From positions 58,444 to 122,443 of the forward strand of contig UZAN01039701.1 in NCBI GenBank assembly GCA_900618425.1: a stretch of DNA of 64,000 bases, given 5' to 3'. The DNA is from Echinostoma caproni (Eukaryota; Platyhelminthes; Trematoda; Plagiorchiida; Echinostomatidae). Position numbers and translations under genes: made by a program. This document shows, one piece after another, positions 51,725 to 63,590 of the stretch. The notes beneath the pieces are model-generated. The model searched no databases. It was not told the origin of the DNA and worked only from the letters and a program-made list of their open reading frames with translations. Every line of letters begins with the position of its first letter. Within the stretch, counting starts at the first letter, position 1.

Positions 51725-52670
51725 NNNNNNNNNNNNNNNNNNNNNNNNNNNNNNNNNNNNNNNNNNNNNNNNNNNNNNNNNNNNNNNNNNNNNNNNNNNN
51801 NNNNNNNNNNNNNNNNNNNNNNNNNNNNNNNNNNNNNNNNNNNNNNNNNNNNNNNNNNNNNNNNNNNNNNNNNNNNNNNNNNNNNNNNNNNNNNNNNNNN
51901 NNNNNNNNNNNNNNNNNNNNNNNNNNNNNNNNNNNNNNNNNNNNNNNNNNNNNNNNNNNNNNNNNNNNNNNNNNNNNNNNNNNNNNNNNNNNNNNNNNNN
52001 NNNNNNNNNNNNNNNNNNNNNNNNNNNNNNNNNNNNNNNNNNNNNNNNNNNNNNNNNNNNNNNNNNNNNNNNNNNNNNNNNNNNNNNNNNNNNNNNNNNN
52101 NNNNNNNNNNNNNNNNNNNNNNNNNNNNNNNNNNNNNNNNNNNNNNNNNNNNNNNNNNNNNNNNNNNNNNNNNNNNNNNNNNNNNNNNNNNNNNNNNNNN
52201 NNNNNNNNNNNNNNNNNNNNNNNNNNNNNNNNNNNNNNNNNNNNNNNNNNNNNNNNNNNNNNNNNNNNNNNNNNNNNNNNNNNNNNNNNNNNNNNNNNNN
52301 NNNNNNNNNNNNNNNNNNNNNNNNNNNNNNNNNNNNNNNNNNNNNNNNNNNNNNNNNNNNNNNNNNNNNNNNNNNNNNNNNNNNNNNNNNNNNNNNNNNN
52401 NNNNNNNNNNNNNNNNNNNNNNNNNNNNNNNNNNNNNNNNNNNNNNNNNNNNNNNNNNNNNNNNNNNNNNNNNNNNNNNNNNNNNNNNNNNNNNNNNNNN
52501 NNNNNNNNNNNNNNNNNNNNNNNNNNNNNNNNNNNNNNNNNNNNNNNNNNNNNNNNNNNNNNNNNNNNNNNNNNNNNNNNNNNNNNNNNNNNNNNNNNNN
52601 NNNNNNNNNNNNNNNNNNNNNNNNNNNNNNNNNNNNNNNNNNNNNNNNNNNNNNNNNNNNNNNNNNNNNN
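51725..52670. other. Assembly gap (946 N)
   Basis: Run of N directly upstream of the Tc1 transposase remnant; it probably hides the N-terminal part of that copy or another repeat. Confidence 0.99.
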
Positions 52671-52721
52671 AGTAATGACGAGAAGGTTTCCAGAATTTCA
52701 TGAGAAATATCGTTTGGGAAT

Positions 52722-53065
52722 GTTATCGTTTTTCAGGATAACACTCAGTGTTGTGTTTCACGAGAGGTTAGTGAATTGATTCAGTGCAGAAGTCTGGTTC
52801 ACTTATTATTTGCTTTTAGGCTTCAGAAAAGATGCGTGACTCCAAGGTCCAGTTTATGCAACCTCCCCCATATTGCCCGGGTCTCAATGTGATTTAAAAT
52901 CTGATTTCTGTTTTGAAGAAAGAGGTCAATGCGTTACCTGTACATTGCACATTGGAGGCAAAAGTACGGAACGTAATAGGGCACAAAATAGAAAATGACT
53001 TCATAACAAAGCTGGTGGATTCGATGCCGAAGAGACTCGAAAAAGTCCTAAAGAACAAAGGATGA
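52722..53065 (+). pseudogene. Tc1-like (DD34E) transposase, C-terminal remnant with an intron-like insert
   Basis: The frame VIVFQDNTQCCVSRE carries the second catalytic Asp (QDN) at 52737-52739. Skipping 52767-52819 (GTTAGT...CTTTTAG, 53 nt), it continues ASEKMRDSKVQFMQPPPYC, PGLNVI, stop, NLISVLKKEVNAL. The final part, KLVDSMPKRLEKVLKNKG, is the standard Tc1 transposase C-terminus; stop at 53063-53065. PGLNVI-stop-NL stands where active proteins have PDLNPIENL: the Asp is Gly and the catalytic Glu codon is TAA (52895-52897). With the insert removed, exactly 34 residues lie between the Asp and that position, the Tc1 signature. An in-frame TGA (52701-52703) lies just upstream, and the N-terminal half would fall in the N gap ending at 52670. 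A dead copy. Confidence 0.75.
52767..52819 (+). other. Intron-like 53-nt insert in the Tc1 transposase remnant
   Basis: It begins GTTAGT and ends in a T-rich tract with TTTTAG, between codons GAG and GCT. Its length is not a multiple of three, so its removal changes the frame and joins the QDN half to the LVDSMPKRL half. It may be a short spliceosomal intron, an insertion plus indel decay, or chance; no transcript evidence is available here. Confidence 0.45.
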
Positions 53066-53814
53066 CTATTAATGTACACAAACTTTATACCGTAAATATT
53101 ATGGATTTTAATTTGTTGTTAATGAAACTGTTTCATTCTCTTTAATTACCTCTGAGCTCATAATGATATGGGTCAATCACTACTGACGAAATGGGAGTAT
53201 CCGCTATATTCTGAACCATTCCACTTACAGAATACAAACGAATCAGGAAAATCAAGGCTATAAAGTCTCACCAAGGCTTGTTTATCATCATTTGGAAAAG
53301 AATTACTTCAGTATAAATGGTGTTGCCTACACGAACCCACACGGTTTTCACAGGGACCAGTGGTTTCAGTTTCGATTAGACCTGTAGACATTTTGAGACA
53401 GTGAATGGGATGCTCATAGGAAATCCTAATGTACATCGTATTTGTCAGATACAACTGGAATTCTTTGCGAACTGACTAGCATAGATGAATTGCTAAAGAG
53501 AAAAGCAACAGTGAAAGATACATGCAAAAACGAAATGTTTTTGAGGTTCTTGGATTGTAGGTAATATAAAAGGAAACCCCTTAAGGCATTGCCTTATGTT
53601 CTCTGTGAAACTGCAATGATACTATCCAAGCACCTTCTAACACGCCAATCAGTTACATTCTGATAGTACGCAATAGTTACTCCATCCATGATGATCGATT
53701 CTTTTTCTTTTATTTTTTTCCATTTTATTTCCATTCATTGAATATGCAAAGATATCATTTTCAGGAAGGGGCAGGGGCTAAACAAAGGGCTGCCATACAA
53801 CACACACACAATGG

Positions 53815-53900
53815 TAAAGGCAGGCGGTGTTGGTGAGATTCGAACACACGTCCTCCGAGGTGATAAGCGGCGACGTTACCACAAAGCTGCCGTTGTCGAA
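53815..53900 (-). repeat. tRNA-like head, minus strand
   Basis: The minus strand reads an A-box-like TGGTAACGTCG (53881-53871) and a B-box-like GTGTTCGAATCT (53847-53836) followed by CACCAACACC. The spacing is near that of a tRNA but the stems are weak. It is probably a tRNA-derived repeat. Confidence 0.35.
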
Positions 53901-54218
53901 ATACAAATACTATCCCAAAACGCTTGGTTTCGCAAACTTGTCTTCGGGTGTTTACAGATGATTCTGTATTTATATACAGCACAGAAACGAAGGTTTAGTA
54001 AATTAAACAGGACAGAATGACATTGTCTGTTAACTTCTATAATAACATACGATTATTGGAGGGAGGGGCTAAAGTCATTGCGGGAAATTTCCGATGACCC
54101 TTTGAAACACGCAACGTATTACGCCGTGTTGCGTCATTACAACCTCATTCAGGTCATCATCCGGTTCGTCAGACAGTATGGGGTGTGGCCAGAACATCTT
54201 AAATGCTGTAACCACCTT

Positions 54219-54560
54219 CTAATGTCTGCGCAATGGTGGTTTTATGATTTTGAGTGCAACTGCTTCCATTGTTAAGAAATGACGTTGTGGAATGTACTTC
54301 GAACTGTTGTGGGGCAAATTGTGGACGACCTTAAATGCATCGTTATCCATCTGGTGCCCGATCACAGCGAGGTAGGCAAAAATTAAGCTCGAGTAATTAG
54401 CCACATCGGCTTATGTTCTCTGATTCTTTGTGAAAACTGCCTCACCATTCGTTCTGGGAAACTCGCCGAACGTGTGCAATTGTAGGAATCTGCATTCCTG
54501 AATACGAAGAGGATAGGCTTCCTTCTCATAGGTTTTTTGAAGAGCTTCAGGTGGCTTGTA
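54219..54560 (-). pseudogene. Penelope-like element, frameshifted GIY-YIG fragment
   Basis: Two minus-strand frames offset by a frameshift together give a GIY-YIG domain. One reads NCTRSASFPERMVRQFSQRI followed by REHKPMW. The other, ending at 54219, reads YLAVIGHQMDNDAFKVVHNL followed by HNSSKYIPQRHFLTMEAVAL. These align in order with the copies at 1549-1875 (REHKPAW, ADTGH, DNDVFKVIY, KYVRKRHLVATEAVA) and 12712-13030, so it is the same clade. Stops and the frameshift make it non-functional. No RT part is seen next to it; the sequence between about 54560 and 54617 may be the linker before the endonuclease. Confidence 0.65.
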
Positions 54561-55584
54561 AACGGAGTACTTCGAGTGACGCTTGGATACTTTGGTGTCA
54601 ATACTTTGCCCAAACATCTGTCTAATAGATCACCACTCGAATCTATTTACAACAGGAACTGCAAGAACAGTTCTTTATATTTGGTCGTGACTACGGTTAG
54701 TAATGTTGGTTTCTCCACGACGAAAAGAGTTATGAACTTTCGTTTCGGCCGTCGACCTAGTTGTTAGATTAAATCAGGTGGGATGATCCAATGTTATGTG
54801 TGGTAGGATATTTTGACTCGAAAGAGTAAATATATTGTCTATATAAAAGCAACATTGTGTAGGTTAAAAAATGATGCCCCGCTGTTCTTTGGTTCTCCGT
54901 TTAGCTGCGTGAAAATGTTTCAGAAGCAGGCTAAGTGGAGAATTCATGGCGACACCGTCCAGCTCTTTGTAGATTCTATTATTGTAACTCATTAGCAAAA
55001 CTATATAAAGGGATGATGTGCTGATCATTTCAATTTTGTGAATCCACCATTATTTTGTCATCCAGGACATACCATGCTTCTAATTGTCGAATATTCGGAC
55101 TAACACGCGGAAAAGTCCCAATTTTAACTCCGACACATTAAATAATTCGACAGAATGAACCATTCAAACGCAGCCTGCTGAGTATCGCTTATCGCTGAAA
55201 ACGTACTCTTTGGGTGTATCAAAATTATTTTGAAAACAAATTAAATAATAAATTTGGTGTTGGCCCATAACTTGTTGTTGGCAGCCTATTGGAAGCAGTA
55301 ATTACTGAAACCTTTTCCACAGAAACTAATGTTTTATATATGACCATTTAAATGGCTCTGTCGTTGTGCAGCTGAATGCCGCGCCCGATCTATTGAGACC
55401 TTATGTGGTCTGCAACTCCTGGTTGCCGGTTGTCCTCTCAAAATATGAACACGAAAATCTAAAATCACTTATGTTCGTGCACTACTTACTCGTAAAGTAA
55501 TCAGGTACTCATTACCCTCGCCATTATTCGCGGACTGAACGGTAACATTGAATCCGCACACTAGTTTCTACATTCTTCTTCTAT

Positions 55585-56560
55585 CGCTTTAGTGCTGACC
55601 GAAGCAAATCTCCTTCTCATCAAAAATCGCCCACCTCCAAGACCCTAGCTACACTTTTCACCCTTTTTCTCCTCAACGCTGAAGTTTGCACCACCAATCA
55701 GTTGCCACTTACAGAGTACCGAATCTTTACTTTTCCAATCGTGAATTTCTGCTGATGCGCCTTGGGTTCCAAATTTCTTCTTCCATTCATTACTTTTGTG
55801 TTCTATCTAGTTGGCCCTATGGTGACCACTCCTCCATCAATGATTTTTTTATCCTCGAACGTCGAACATTTTCTTCAGACCGACCCCAATTGCCATGTTA
55901 CCATCCTCGGAGATTTTACCTTTCATAGACAGGAATGGTTTACACGTTCACCTGTAACGCATTTCACCTTGATCAACATAATTTTCCACCTAGTTGACTT
56001 CCCCACATTTTCCCTATTCGATCTAATAACCACATTCATACACCAGATCTAATTCTTAATTCGGTCCCGTCTTTCTTCTCAAATAGTTTCACTCTCCTCC
56101 TGTTGGCTCCTCGTATCACTGCATTGGTTCCTTATCTGTCGGGTTTCTTGGCCACTATTCGCTACCAACTTCTAGACACGTTTTGCTATTAAAATTCAGC
56201 AAACTGGGAAGGTTTTTGTGATGTCGTAGCTTCTTATCCTTGGAATGATTGTTATTTCATTTGGAAAATTTCCAAATATATTTCCCGCTTCACCAATGTC
56301 TGTCTGTAAGATACGCAACTTCCTATTCCGCACGTTTGTAAAACCGAGAAACCCTAATCCCCCGATTCATTCAATCACGTATGTGATCGTGCGGTATGAA
56401 TAGATCTCTCAGCCATCCACCGCTGGCATCGCTCGCACACTCAAACTTTCACCATCGACAGGTGTCAGGTAGAAATGGGCGTTTGGCAACCATGCAGAGA
56501 ACCAAAGAAGGTTTCGTTCACTGAAAAGCCGACAACGTGATTTCACTTTTCATGTAATTT
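55585..56560 (+). pseudogene. Non-LTR retrotransposon, APE-type endonuclease and following linker
   Basis: Several frames together show a decayed endonuclease: ALVLTEANLLL near 55585, YTFHPFF, LRLGFQ and TFVFYLVGP, then HFLQTDPNCHVTILGDF with the GDF motif at 55909-55917. The usual following Asn is Thr here (GDFTFHRQEWF for GDFNVHHQEWL). Next comes a segment ending HTPDLILNSVPSFF, the counterpart of the endonuclease C-terminal SPLDLILTS motif. From 56200 the linker reads ANWEGFCDVVASYPWNDCYF. RT motifs are not found downstream, so it is 3'-truncated or has decayed beyond recognition. It is of a different family from the element at 33-35 kb. Confidence 0.65.
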
Positions 56561-57018
56561 CTGTCGTTCCAACATCTTCTCTATATGCGGTTTCTCTACT
56601 GACCTTGCACATCAAACACCAGACTAAGGTTCCCGGTTTGCCAACAACGCCATCTTACCCAATTATCCTACTCCTGAATTTTCTTTCTATTTCTCAAGGG
56701 AAATGCTCGGAAAAATCTCTTAAATGTGGATTAAAATGCGTTATGTATGGACGAAATGCAAACATTCCTATAATGTGCACAATTGTCAAGTGATAGTGGT
56801 ATGCTTGCAGTTCACCTGTGAGGTCCTTAATCATTTTGTTTGTTGCAAGCAGCGGATGTGACCAAACAACGCAAAACCAAGTGTTTAGTGATTTTTGGCT
56901 TTTCATTTTACTTTTTCTTGACTACATGTGATTTTCTGTTGTCAAACTGAGCTAGATTAGCGTACGGTTTTCTTAAAGCTGTTGCGCAAACGTTCTTTTC
57001 TTGATGCCGAAGGCTAGG

Positions 57019-57400
57019 GTAGTGGTGGCGCAGTGGTTTAGTTGCTGTCACAGGTGTGCTTTGGAACCTATGGTCTGAGGTTCGAGCCCTGGCCACCATT
57101 ATCCAATTTTGGTGGCAAGTAGCTGTGTTGTCGTCCGGTTCAGTATCACACCTAACCTATCAAGGACTCATTTGGTTCACCATTCCAAGTTCCAGGGCTT
57201 AGGTTGCCGGTTTCCATCACTGAACAGCAGGTTCCCGTGACTATGGGGCTTTCCCGTCTGCTGTTAATCCCACGAAAGTGTGTAAGAAAACCATTCGAAT
57301 TTGAAAGTGACTTAGGGCAAGAGGCCTCTTGCAGCATGATTGGCAACTACCTGATTATAAGACACTGCTATGGAGAAGGTACATTCCATTTCTGAAAAAA
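57019..57400 (+). repeat. tRNA-headed SINE-like unit
   Basis: The head has an A box TGGCGCAGTGG (57026-57036), a B box GGTTCGAGCCC (57079-57089) and a terminal CCACCA that can pair with the GTAGTGG in front of the A box. The T stem is imperfect. The non-tRNA body runs on to about 57400 with a moderately GC-rich, non-coding look. I place the 3' end by composition only. This is the best-preserved of several heads in the window with GGTGGC...GTTCGAA/GCC...CCACCA. Confidence 0.5.
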
Positions 57401-59331
57401 AAACAGTCGGTGAAAAACAAAGACAGACGGAAGCTGTTCACCTAAGGAATACTGAAGTACATATAGATGAATGAAAACTTCATATGAAATGAAGGAAAGC
57501 GAGATTGTTCTCTATGGTTTCGTTAGCTTCCAGCTAATATTAACCCAGTTTGAGGTCAAAGTTGCAGGCTTATTGGACCAAAGTGACTTTACACCATTAC
57601 CAGCAGCATGAATAGAAATCTGCCTACTGCTAGAGCTTCTCATCGCGCATGATCCATGAGTGTCAGCTGACGATTGCCTGGTATAAATTTGGGGAGGGAT
57701 CGAGGGGTGGACAGATGCACAAACACAGAAGCGTACGCGTAGAAGCAAGTTTAACGACCAAAATTAACAATCAGACTTGAGGTATTTGCGTACGAGGCAA
57801 GTTGCACAACTGTCTCTCTCCAATATTTAGCAAGAGATCGGAAAATTTGTGCTGCATGGTGGTTATCTAGACATCGATAGGCTTGAACAGTACTCAGGTT
57901 TGGCTGCTCTGACAGGATAACCGGGATACAAATAAATGATACCCGTGCATCATAAGTTGATAGCTGAACAACTTCAATTGCAACCGTTAGATAACATTCA
58001 TGTAACGAGATAAGATTTTGGTGAAAGATTATACCTGAATCTATAAAAGGAGCGTGACTATTTGCTCACCTTGGAGACCGTCGTTTTGTACAGGAAGCTC
58101 CTTTTTGAAGGAAATATGAATTTCATACCGAACAATTTACCTTTTGCTTTATTTACCGAAACCCTACCTCGTTTCTGTGGAATACGAAGATGATGATTCT
58201 TTGGCAGATTGTTTGAATATATTCCGTTTGTTTACAGAGTAGCCTGATGCGTTTTATTAATCTCAATCAGTCTGTCTAAATTCATTAATTACCTCACTCT
58301 CCCAACCAAAAACCTCATTGGCGTCTTGTAGCGCATACTTGTGGATGATCTGTGTTATATATCTCTAGCCCCTGAAAGGTCTGAGTGTTTTCCAAGTCTG
58401 GAGTCCGAGAAAGAGACGTGGAAGTTCTCTTCCTGTTCTGCAGAAAATTTTATTTTAGTTTGTTGGAGAAGTTGTACATTTAAGAAATAGCCGTACAGAG
58501 TAATTGTTTCATAGTACTGACTTCTTGCAGGGTAATGCTGTGTTTTCGTCTATGAAGCCTATGACAATGTTTGCCAATATGAGCCATCATGGGCTCCTTT
58601 TGTCTTTGCAATTTCCATTCCAGCGAACTCAGCCTCATACACAGAGTGCGTAATGTTTCGTTATTTATAGAAGCTGTCCTGTCTGACATAAACTGAATCT
58701 CGAAATCGCCAAATTGGACAGCGCAGATACTTTGGAGGGCAAACAACCCCCTGCCCATTTATATAGAGGTCAGAAAGGTTTATCAACTTACGAAGGGTCT
58801 GAGTGGTTTCTAATTCCACACCAAATGTTTGTATAAAATCAGTTGGTCTAAAGTTTAAAGAGCTGATGAAAAATGTTTGCATCCAGGCCAAATATGCTCT
58901 AGTTACTTGATGCGTCATACACTATTCAAACGTGATTTTATCTCAGCCGTATTGCCACGAACTAAATTAATTCCAATCGCTTTTATCATATGATCATATT
59001 CAAATAACAGCTGTTGTTCATACAGTAGCTGTGGAAGTGCTTTTCTTCTTTACCCTTAAAGCCAAAGTAAACGAACTGTTTGATCATAGTATAACGCTGG
59101 AGGGAATTGTCTGTTATTTTATTTTGTCACATAATGAAATTTCCTGAAACTGGATTACTATCTGCCAGGACTTGGTTACAACGTTTTTCGTCAAAGTGAT
59201 CCGGGCATGGTTGCTCGCACTCAATTGCCAAGTGAGAAGTTCTTTTTCACGATGAGAACGCGGTAGACTAGCCATCGGTTCGGTATTAAACGTAATTATC
59301 ATATTATGATAATGGCAAATGTTGTATTACC
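57401..59331. other. No gene recognised
   Basis: Short frames only. Those on the minus strand at 58480-58918 have no domain I recognise. A perfect palindrome, ATTATCATA-T-TATGATAAT, is at 59295-59313. Confidence 0.5.
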
Positions 59332-59641
59332 TCATTTTAAAATGAATATCTCTATTTCTTTTGGAGTGCTTTTATGTACCGGGTTTGCATCACCATACAT
59401 ATATATATATATATGGTGTGGAGCTTGGCAATTGTGTTGCAAACGTTTCATCACCAATCGAGGTAACATTCTTAATGCAATAACAGGGTGAGCGCTTATG
59501 AGTGTCCCTTTGCTTATATTGGTCGTTGAGACATGTAGAGATGTGACGTTGCCTGATTGGCTGATGTTTATTCGCCTTGTGTCGATAGGAGATGAGGTGG
59601 ACGTGATCAGACGGCTGGTTGTTGATCGATCGGTCCAAATG

Positions 59642-60250
59642 TTACTGTCGTCCCGTTGTGACGTGTGACACGACCCGCCTTCTTTGCTCCGATTGGTCCT
59701 TTTGTTGCATGGGGGTGTAGACTTGATCGATGTCAATGTGTCGGTTCACAGAGTTTTTTGATGAATACCAAGCTTCCACGAATTTGTGTCCTTCTTGGTC
59801 TTCGTGAATTGAGATGAGTGAGAGTGCATCGTGTCTTTTGATGGCCAGTTCGTGTTCGTGCACACGAGTTGCTAGTTCACTCTCCATTTGACCGATGTAG
59901 TGCTTGCTGCAGTCCTTGCAGTTGATGCGGTAGATCACATTTGTTCGACTTTTATCTTCTTTTGCTTCTTGGTTTGCGATAAGATTCTCCGTAGGGGCGT
60001 CGTTGGTTTGTGGGCGCCTTGAAAGTTGTGCGGCTCCAGTAAACTCGAGGTCATTTCAGAGATGTTCTTCACATACTATTTGTTTGTTCGGTTGTCCATC
60101 TGTCCTTGTGTGTTGTTCTGTTCAAGTCATTTTCCGTTTGACGAAGTTGCGAGTGTAGCCGTTGCAGAGGAATACTTGGTAGAGGTATTTCTCCTCTTGT
60201 TGCCTCAACTTTTCCGTGATGCAGTGTGTTTTAGCCCTTTCGAGAAGTGT
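59642..60250 (-). pseudogene. Penelope-like element of a second type: C-terminal linker and GIY-YIG domain
   Basis: A single minus-strand frame from about 60250 to 59642 with two stops. It reads LLERAKTHCITEKLRQQEEK, YLYQVFLCNGYTRNFVKRK, stop, then a linker, stop, NDLEFTGAAQL, and NVIYRINCKDCSKHYIGQ, the CxxC-containing GIY-YIG core. Then come RVHEHELAIKRHDALSLISI, HEDQEGHKF and EAWYSSKNSVNRHIDID. The NGY motif before the endonuclease, the zinc-finger-like C-x2-C and the EAWYS...SVNRH ending are characters of Penelope-like elements with an intact-looking YIG box. They differ clearly from the CTCS.RY.G type elsewhere in this window. Downstream (59332-59641) is non-coding tail ending in an (AT)n tract. 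The RT domain is missing. Confidence 0.75.
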
Positions 60251-63200
60251 CCGAAAGGACAATTCTACCACAACTCCAGCCTAAACTCTGGCTTAGATAT
60301 CTATGCAGGTATGTTTTTGCTTAAGCGCATTTTAGAATCTCAGCATATCTTTCGGGAAGTTGTATCAGGGAACCAGTTTTAAACCTTCACAGATGTTACT
60401 CCACATGAAATTATATTCGGAAAATCGCCCAAAGATAATTTTAGTACGTAAAATCAGGCTGAAAAAATGTGATCTGATCAAATCTGGTGTCAAAATTATC
60501 ATCAATGAAATCGCTCAAAATGGATGATAACTCTATTGTCGCAAACTGAGAAACAAGTTATGGTGATTTGGAACGACTCCAGCCGAGACTGTTCACCGGT
60601 GCTCAGTATAAAGAAAAGCAAGTAAAAGATAAAACTGATCATGCACTCATATAGAAGACTTTCAGGAATCTTTAAATTACTGACAATAAGGTTTAAAAAT
60701 AAGGAATAAAGTGAAAATTATGGCGCAAGGATTATCCCGTGGTATGATAATGTTGATAAGGGAAATGTGTTGTGCCGCTTAGGATAGAATACGGATGAGA
60801 TACGGGATGTTCCTGTTTCTTTGTCTGGGATTGCGTGCAAGGAGAAGCTGAAATTTGAGACGTGTTTTTCCCGCATCGACACGGCTTTTATGATTTCGTG
60901 ACGCAGACAGAGGTCTTCATCACGAGTTGTCCTGTCGATAAAAAAACATGCATCAAAAAGGTTGAAAACAAAAATCCTGTAAAAGTTATGCCAACCTCAC
61001 TGTAATCTCCCAAAAATTTAAGGGACCAAGAGAACAAAGTCACAATTTTTTTTCAAATATGATGGAAATATGGTAGAACTGTACATCCCACATGGAAGAA
61101 TTACAGCAACAGGAAGACTAAGAATACGGTTTTGGTGGGATTGCTAGGTTTGTTAGCATAGATGCACAGAACGGCATTCAGTGAAAAGTGAACAAGGATT
61201 GTTATAGATGAGAGTAGATGAGAAAATAATTGAGTGAAGCCGATATGAAAAAGACAAGAACAAGACAGTTCCATGATCGGTCCGATTTGGCAATAGCATC
61301 CTGAATATTACAAATGTCGTACGAGTAAAATCCTTCGCTTGGATAGGTTATTGCATTTCTTTTGCAACGTTTTATAGCTACGGTGAATCGATGCACTTTA
61401 TTTATTAGTTTTACCTAGGATAAATGCTGACCCTTTTTGATTTCAACCGCTTGGTTTGAATGCATTTTCAGAATAAACAAAAGTACAAGTTTGGGAATTG
61501 ATTAGACTTAAGTGCATTTGGGGGACAAATTGAAGTTTTCCTAAATATTAGTATACTATTTGATTTCGGCTATATCAAATAATCAAAATTTTTATTTTCA
61601 TCGGCAAAGTTTGTATCTTGTTTGTGCCGGAGACAAGAATAGGGACACTATTAGATTCTATGATAAATTTCATTAGATAATTATCAAGTGAAACATGAAC
61701 TGTAAGACTGGAATGCACAGCGCAGGCACTTTGACCTTGTTAGTTTCATCCGCAGATAAATCGACTAATTCACTTAAACGGCGATACCGAAACCTAACAG
61801 GTAGACAGCACGTATACTGTCCAATTGATTACCAGGAAGCCTAGAAGAAAGTGCTGAGATGGCTACGATCAGATTAAAGTGATGACGCATAAATGAAGCA
61901 AAACAATCTTGACCGTTTTCGGGTGCTCAATTATCCCTGCGATATGTAAGGTTGCGACTTCGATTCCCAACTGCCTCGAGGGGTATGCATTGCTAATGAG
62001 ACCAAACAAGATCCAAACAGGATTTTATTGCGTGCATTTATTGCACTTTGTGAGATAACGTCAATCGGTTATCTATATATCTGTGAAAAGCCTTGGGATT
62101 TTCACTTCAAAACTGATCAAACTGCCTGATGTCGTGAGCTCTCATTGATAGTCTGAATTTGAGCGAAAGCAATTGAACGCATCTGATATTACATGGTTTG
62201 AATCGAAAGTGGATTTCTAGAAAACTGGGGTATACGGTTGTGCTCGTTCAAGATCAATTATTTTCGGATCTCGAAAATAACTAGCATACACGGTCTTATT
62301 AAGATAAACAATTTAAATAAACAATGTGAATATCAAAATTATGGTAGCACAACTGTTGAGTATGAAACGGTTGCTGATCCTGACACAACATACCGGCTTT
62401 GTGACTCAAAGCGAAACAAATTTTTCCGGAAGTTTTGAAATCACTAAGATGCTAACTACTGATATTATTTTGCTAAAATAGGAATAGTATCACGAGAAGC
62501 CATCACTAACCTTGCTTAATAACGTGTTTGATTAGTTGGTGTTGCTTGCATTTTCTCAAGCAAAATGGAGATTATATGATAATGAACACTTAAACTGTAC
62601 TGTGCGGGCGTGGAGATACCGATAAAACAAACACACGATATATGTTGTGTGAAGATTTGTCTAACTATGGAGGATTGCTTATCTCAATCCCGACCGAATT
62701 TGATATAGGTGTAGGTCGATGCAAATTAAACCTGGATAATAGTGAATTAAGAGAGAAATTTGCTCCTCGAGTATCAGGGGGGGGATTAGGAAAGCTCATA
62801 TATCGCCAAGTTGACATGAGTTTTCATTTTCTTCATGTTTTTCTGGTCGAATAAATAAAAAGGTAACTTTGGATAAGTGTCATATTTCACAGCTTAATGA
62901 AAAAATTAGGAATCGGACTAAATACATCTATGGAAACTAACAATCACAGCTTTTCGAAAATTGTTGTAAATGAAGTAACTAGAAACAAGAAACGATTCGT
63001 ACTCAATTGCGAATGAAAATTAATAGGTACATAGTTTTTACAAAAAATCCGCAAAATATGAAACACTTTGCTGTTGTTTTTCGAACCAAATAAATGAGTC
63101 TATGGCTTGTGATAGAGAGAGGAAACCAGGGCTAAAGATACAAGCTTATTTTTGACAAACTCAGCTCATACTCTGGAGACTTTAGCCGCCAGTGTGTCAT

Positions 63201-63540
63201 TTTCAAAACACTCATCCAAGATTGTGGTTTTGTTATTCAATTCAACTCCCTATCCAACCAATCCACAAAGTCTTACTTATGCCTCTAAGTGGACTCTGTG
63301 ACCGAGGCTTCTGGATTTACAGGCTTTGATGTGGCTTACAGAGGGGAAGACCGAGGACGCTAAATTTTCTTGCTATGCTAGATCTCAGTCAACGGTCACC
63401 TTCACACAGTGAGAATTAGAAATTCATGCAAAGTAAGTAGTCGTACCTCCGAAAAATACATTTTACACAACGGTACCCAATTGCTTGCACAACTCGGAAC
63501 GGGGCTGATATGGTGATATTTTCTAGATTTAATGCTGCAG
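60251..63540. other. No gene recognised
   Basis: The RT part of the minus-strand Penelope copy would be expected just above 60250 but is not recognisable. The rest is AT-rich sequence with short frames and no domain signatures. Confidence 0.5.
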
Positions 63541-63590
63541 TAGATCAGTCGGTTGACAGGTACCCCTGGTTTCAATTCCTGTGGCTCAAT
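63541..63590 (+). repeat. Weak tRNA-like sequence
   Basis: TAGATCAGTCGG (63541-63552, A-box-like) and GGTTTCAATTCC (63568-63579, B-box-like) are only about 15 nt apart, too close for a tRNA. At best a decayed tRNA-derived repeat. Confidence 0.2.

Noticed and set aside
51721..52701. 326-codon minus-strand frame
   Set aside because: Almost entirely N.
59431..59500. Possible hammerhead ribozyme in the tail of the minus-strand Penelope copy (GGTGATGAAACG)
   Set aside because: The conserved core CUGANGA plus a separate GAAA with pairing stems is not present.
60026..60382. 118-codon plus-strand frame with a hydrophobic stretch
   Set aside because: It is the antisense of the Penelope-like linker region read on the minus strand over most of its length.
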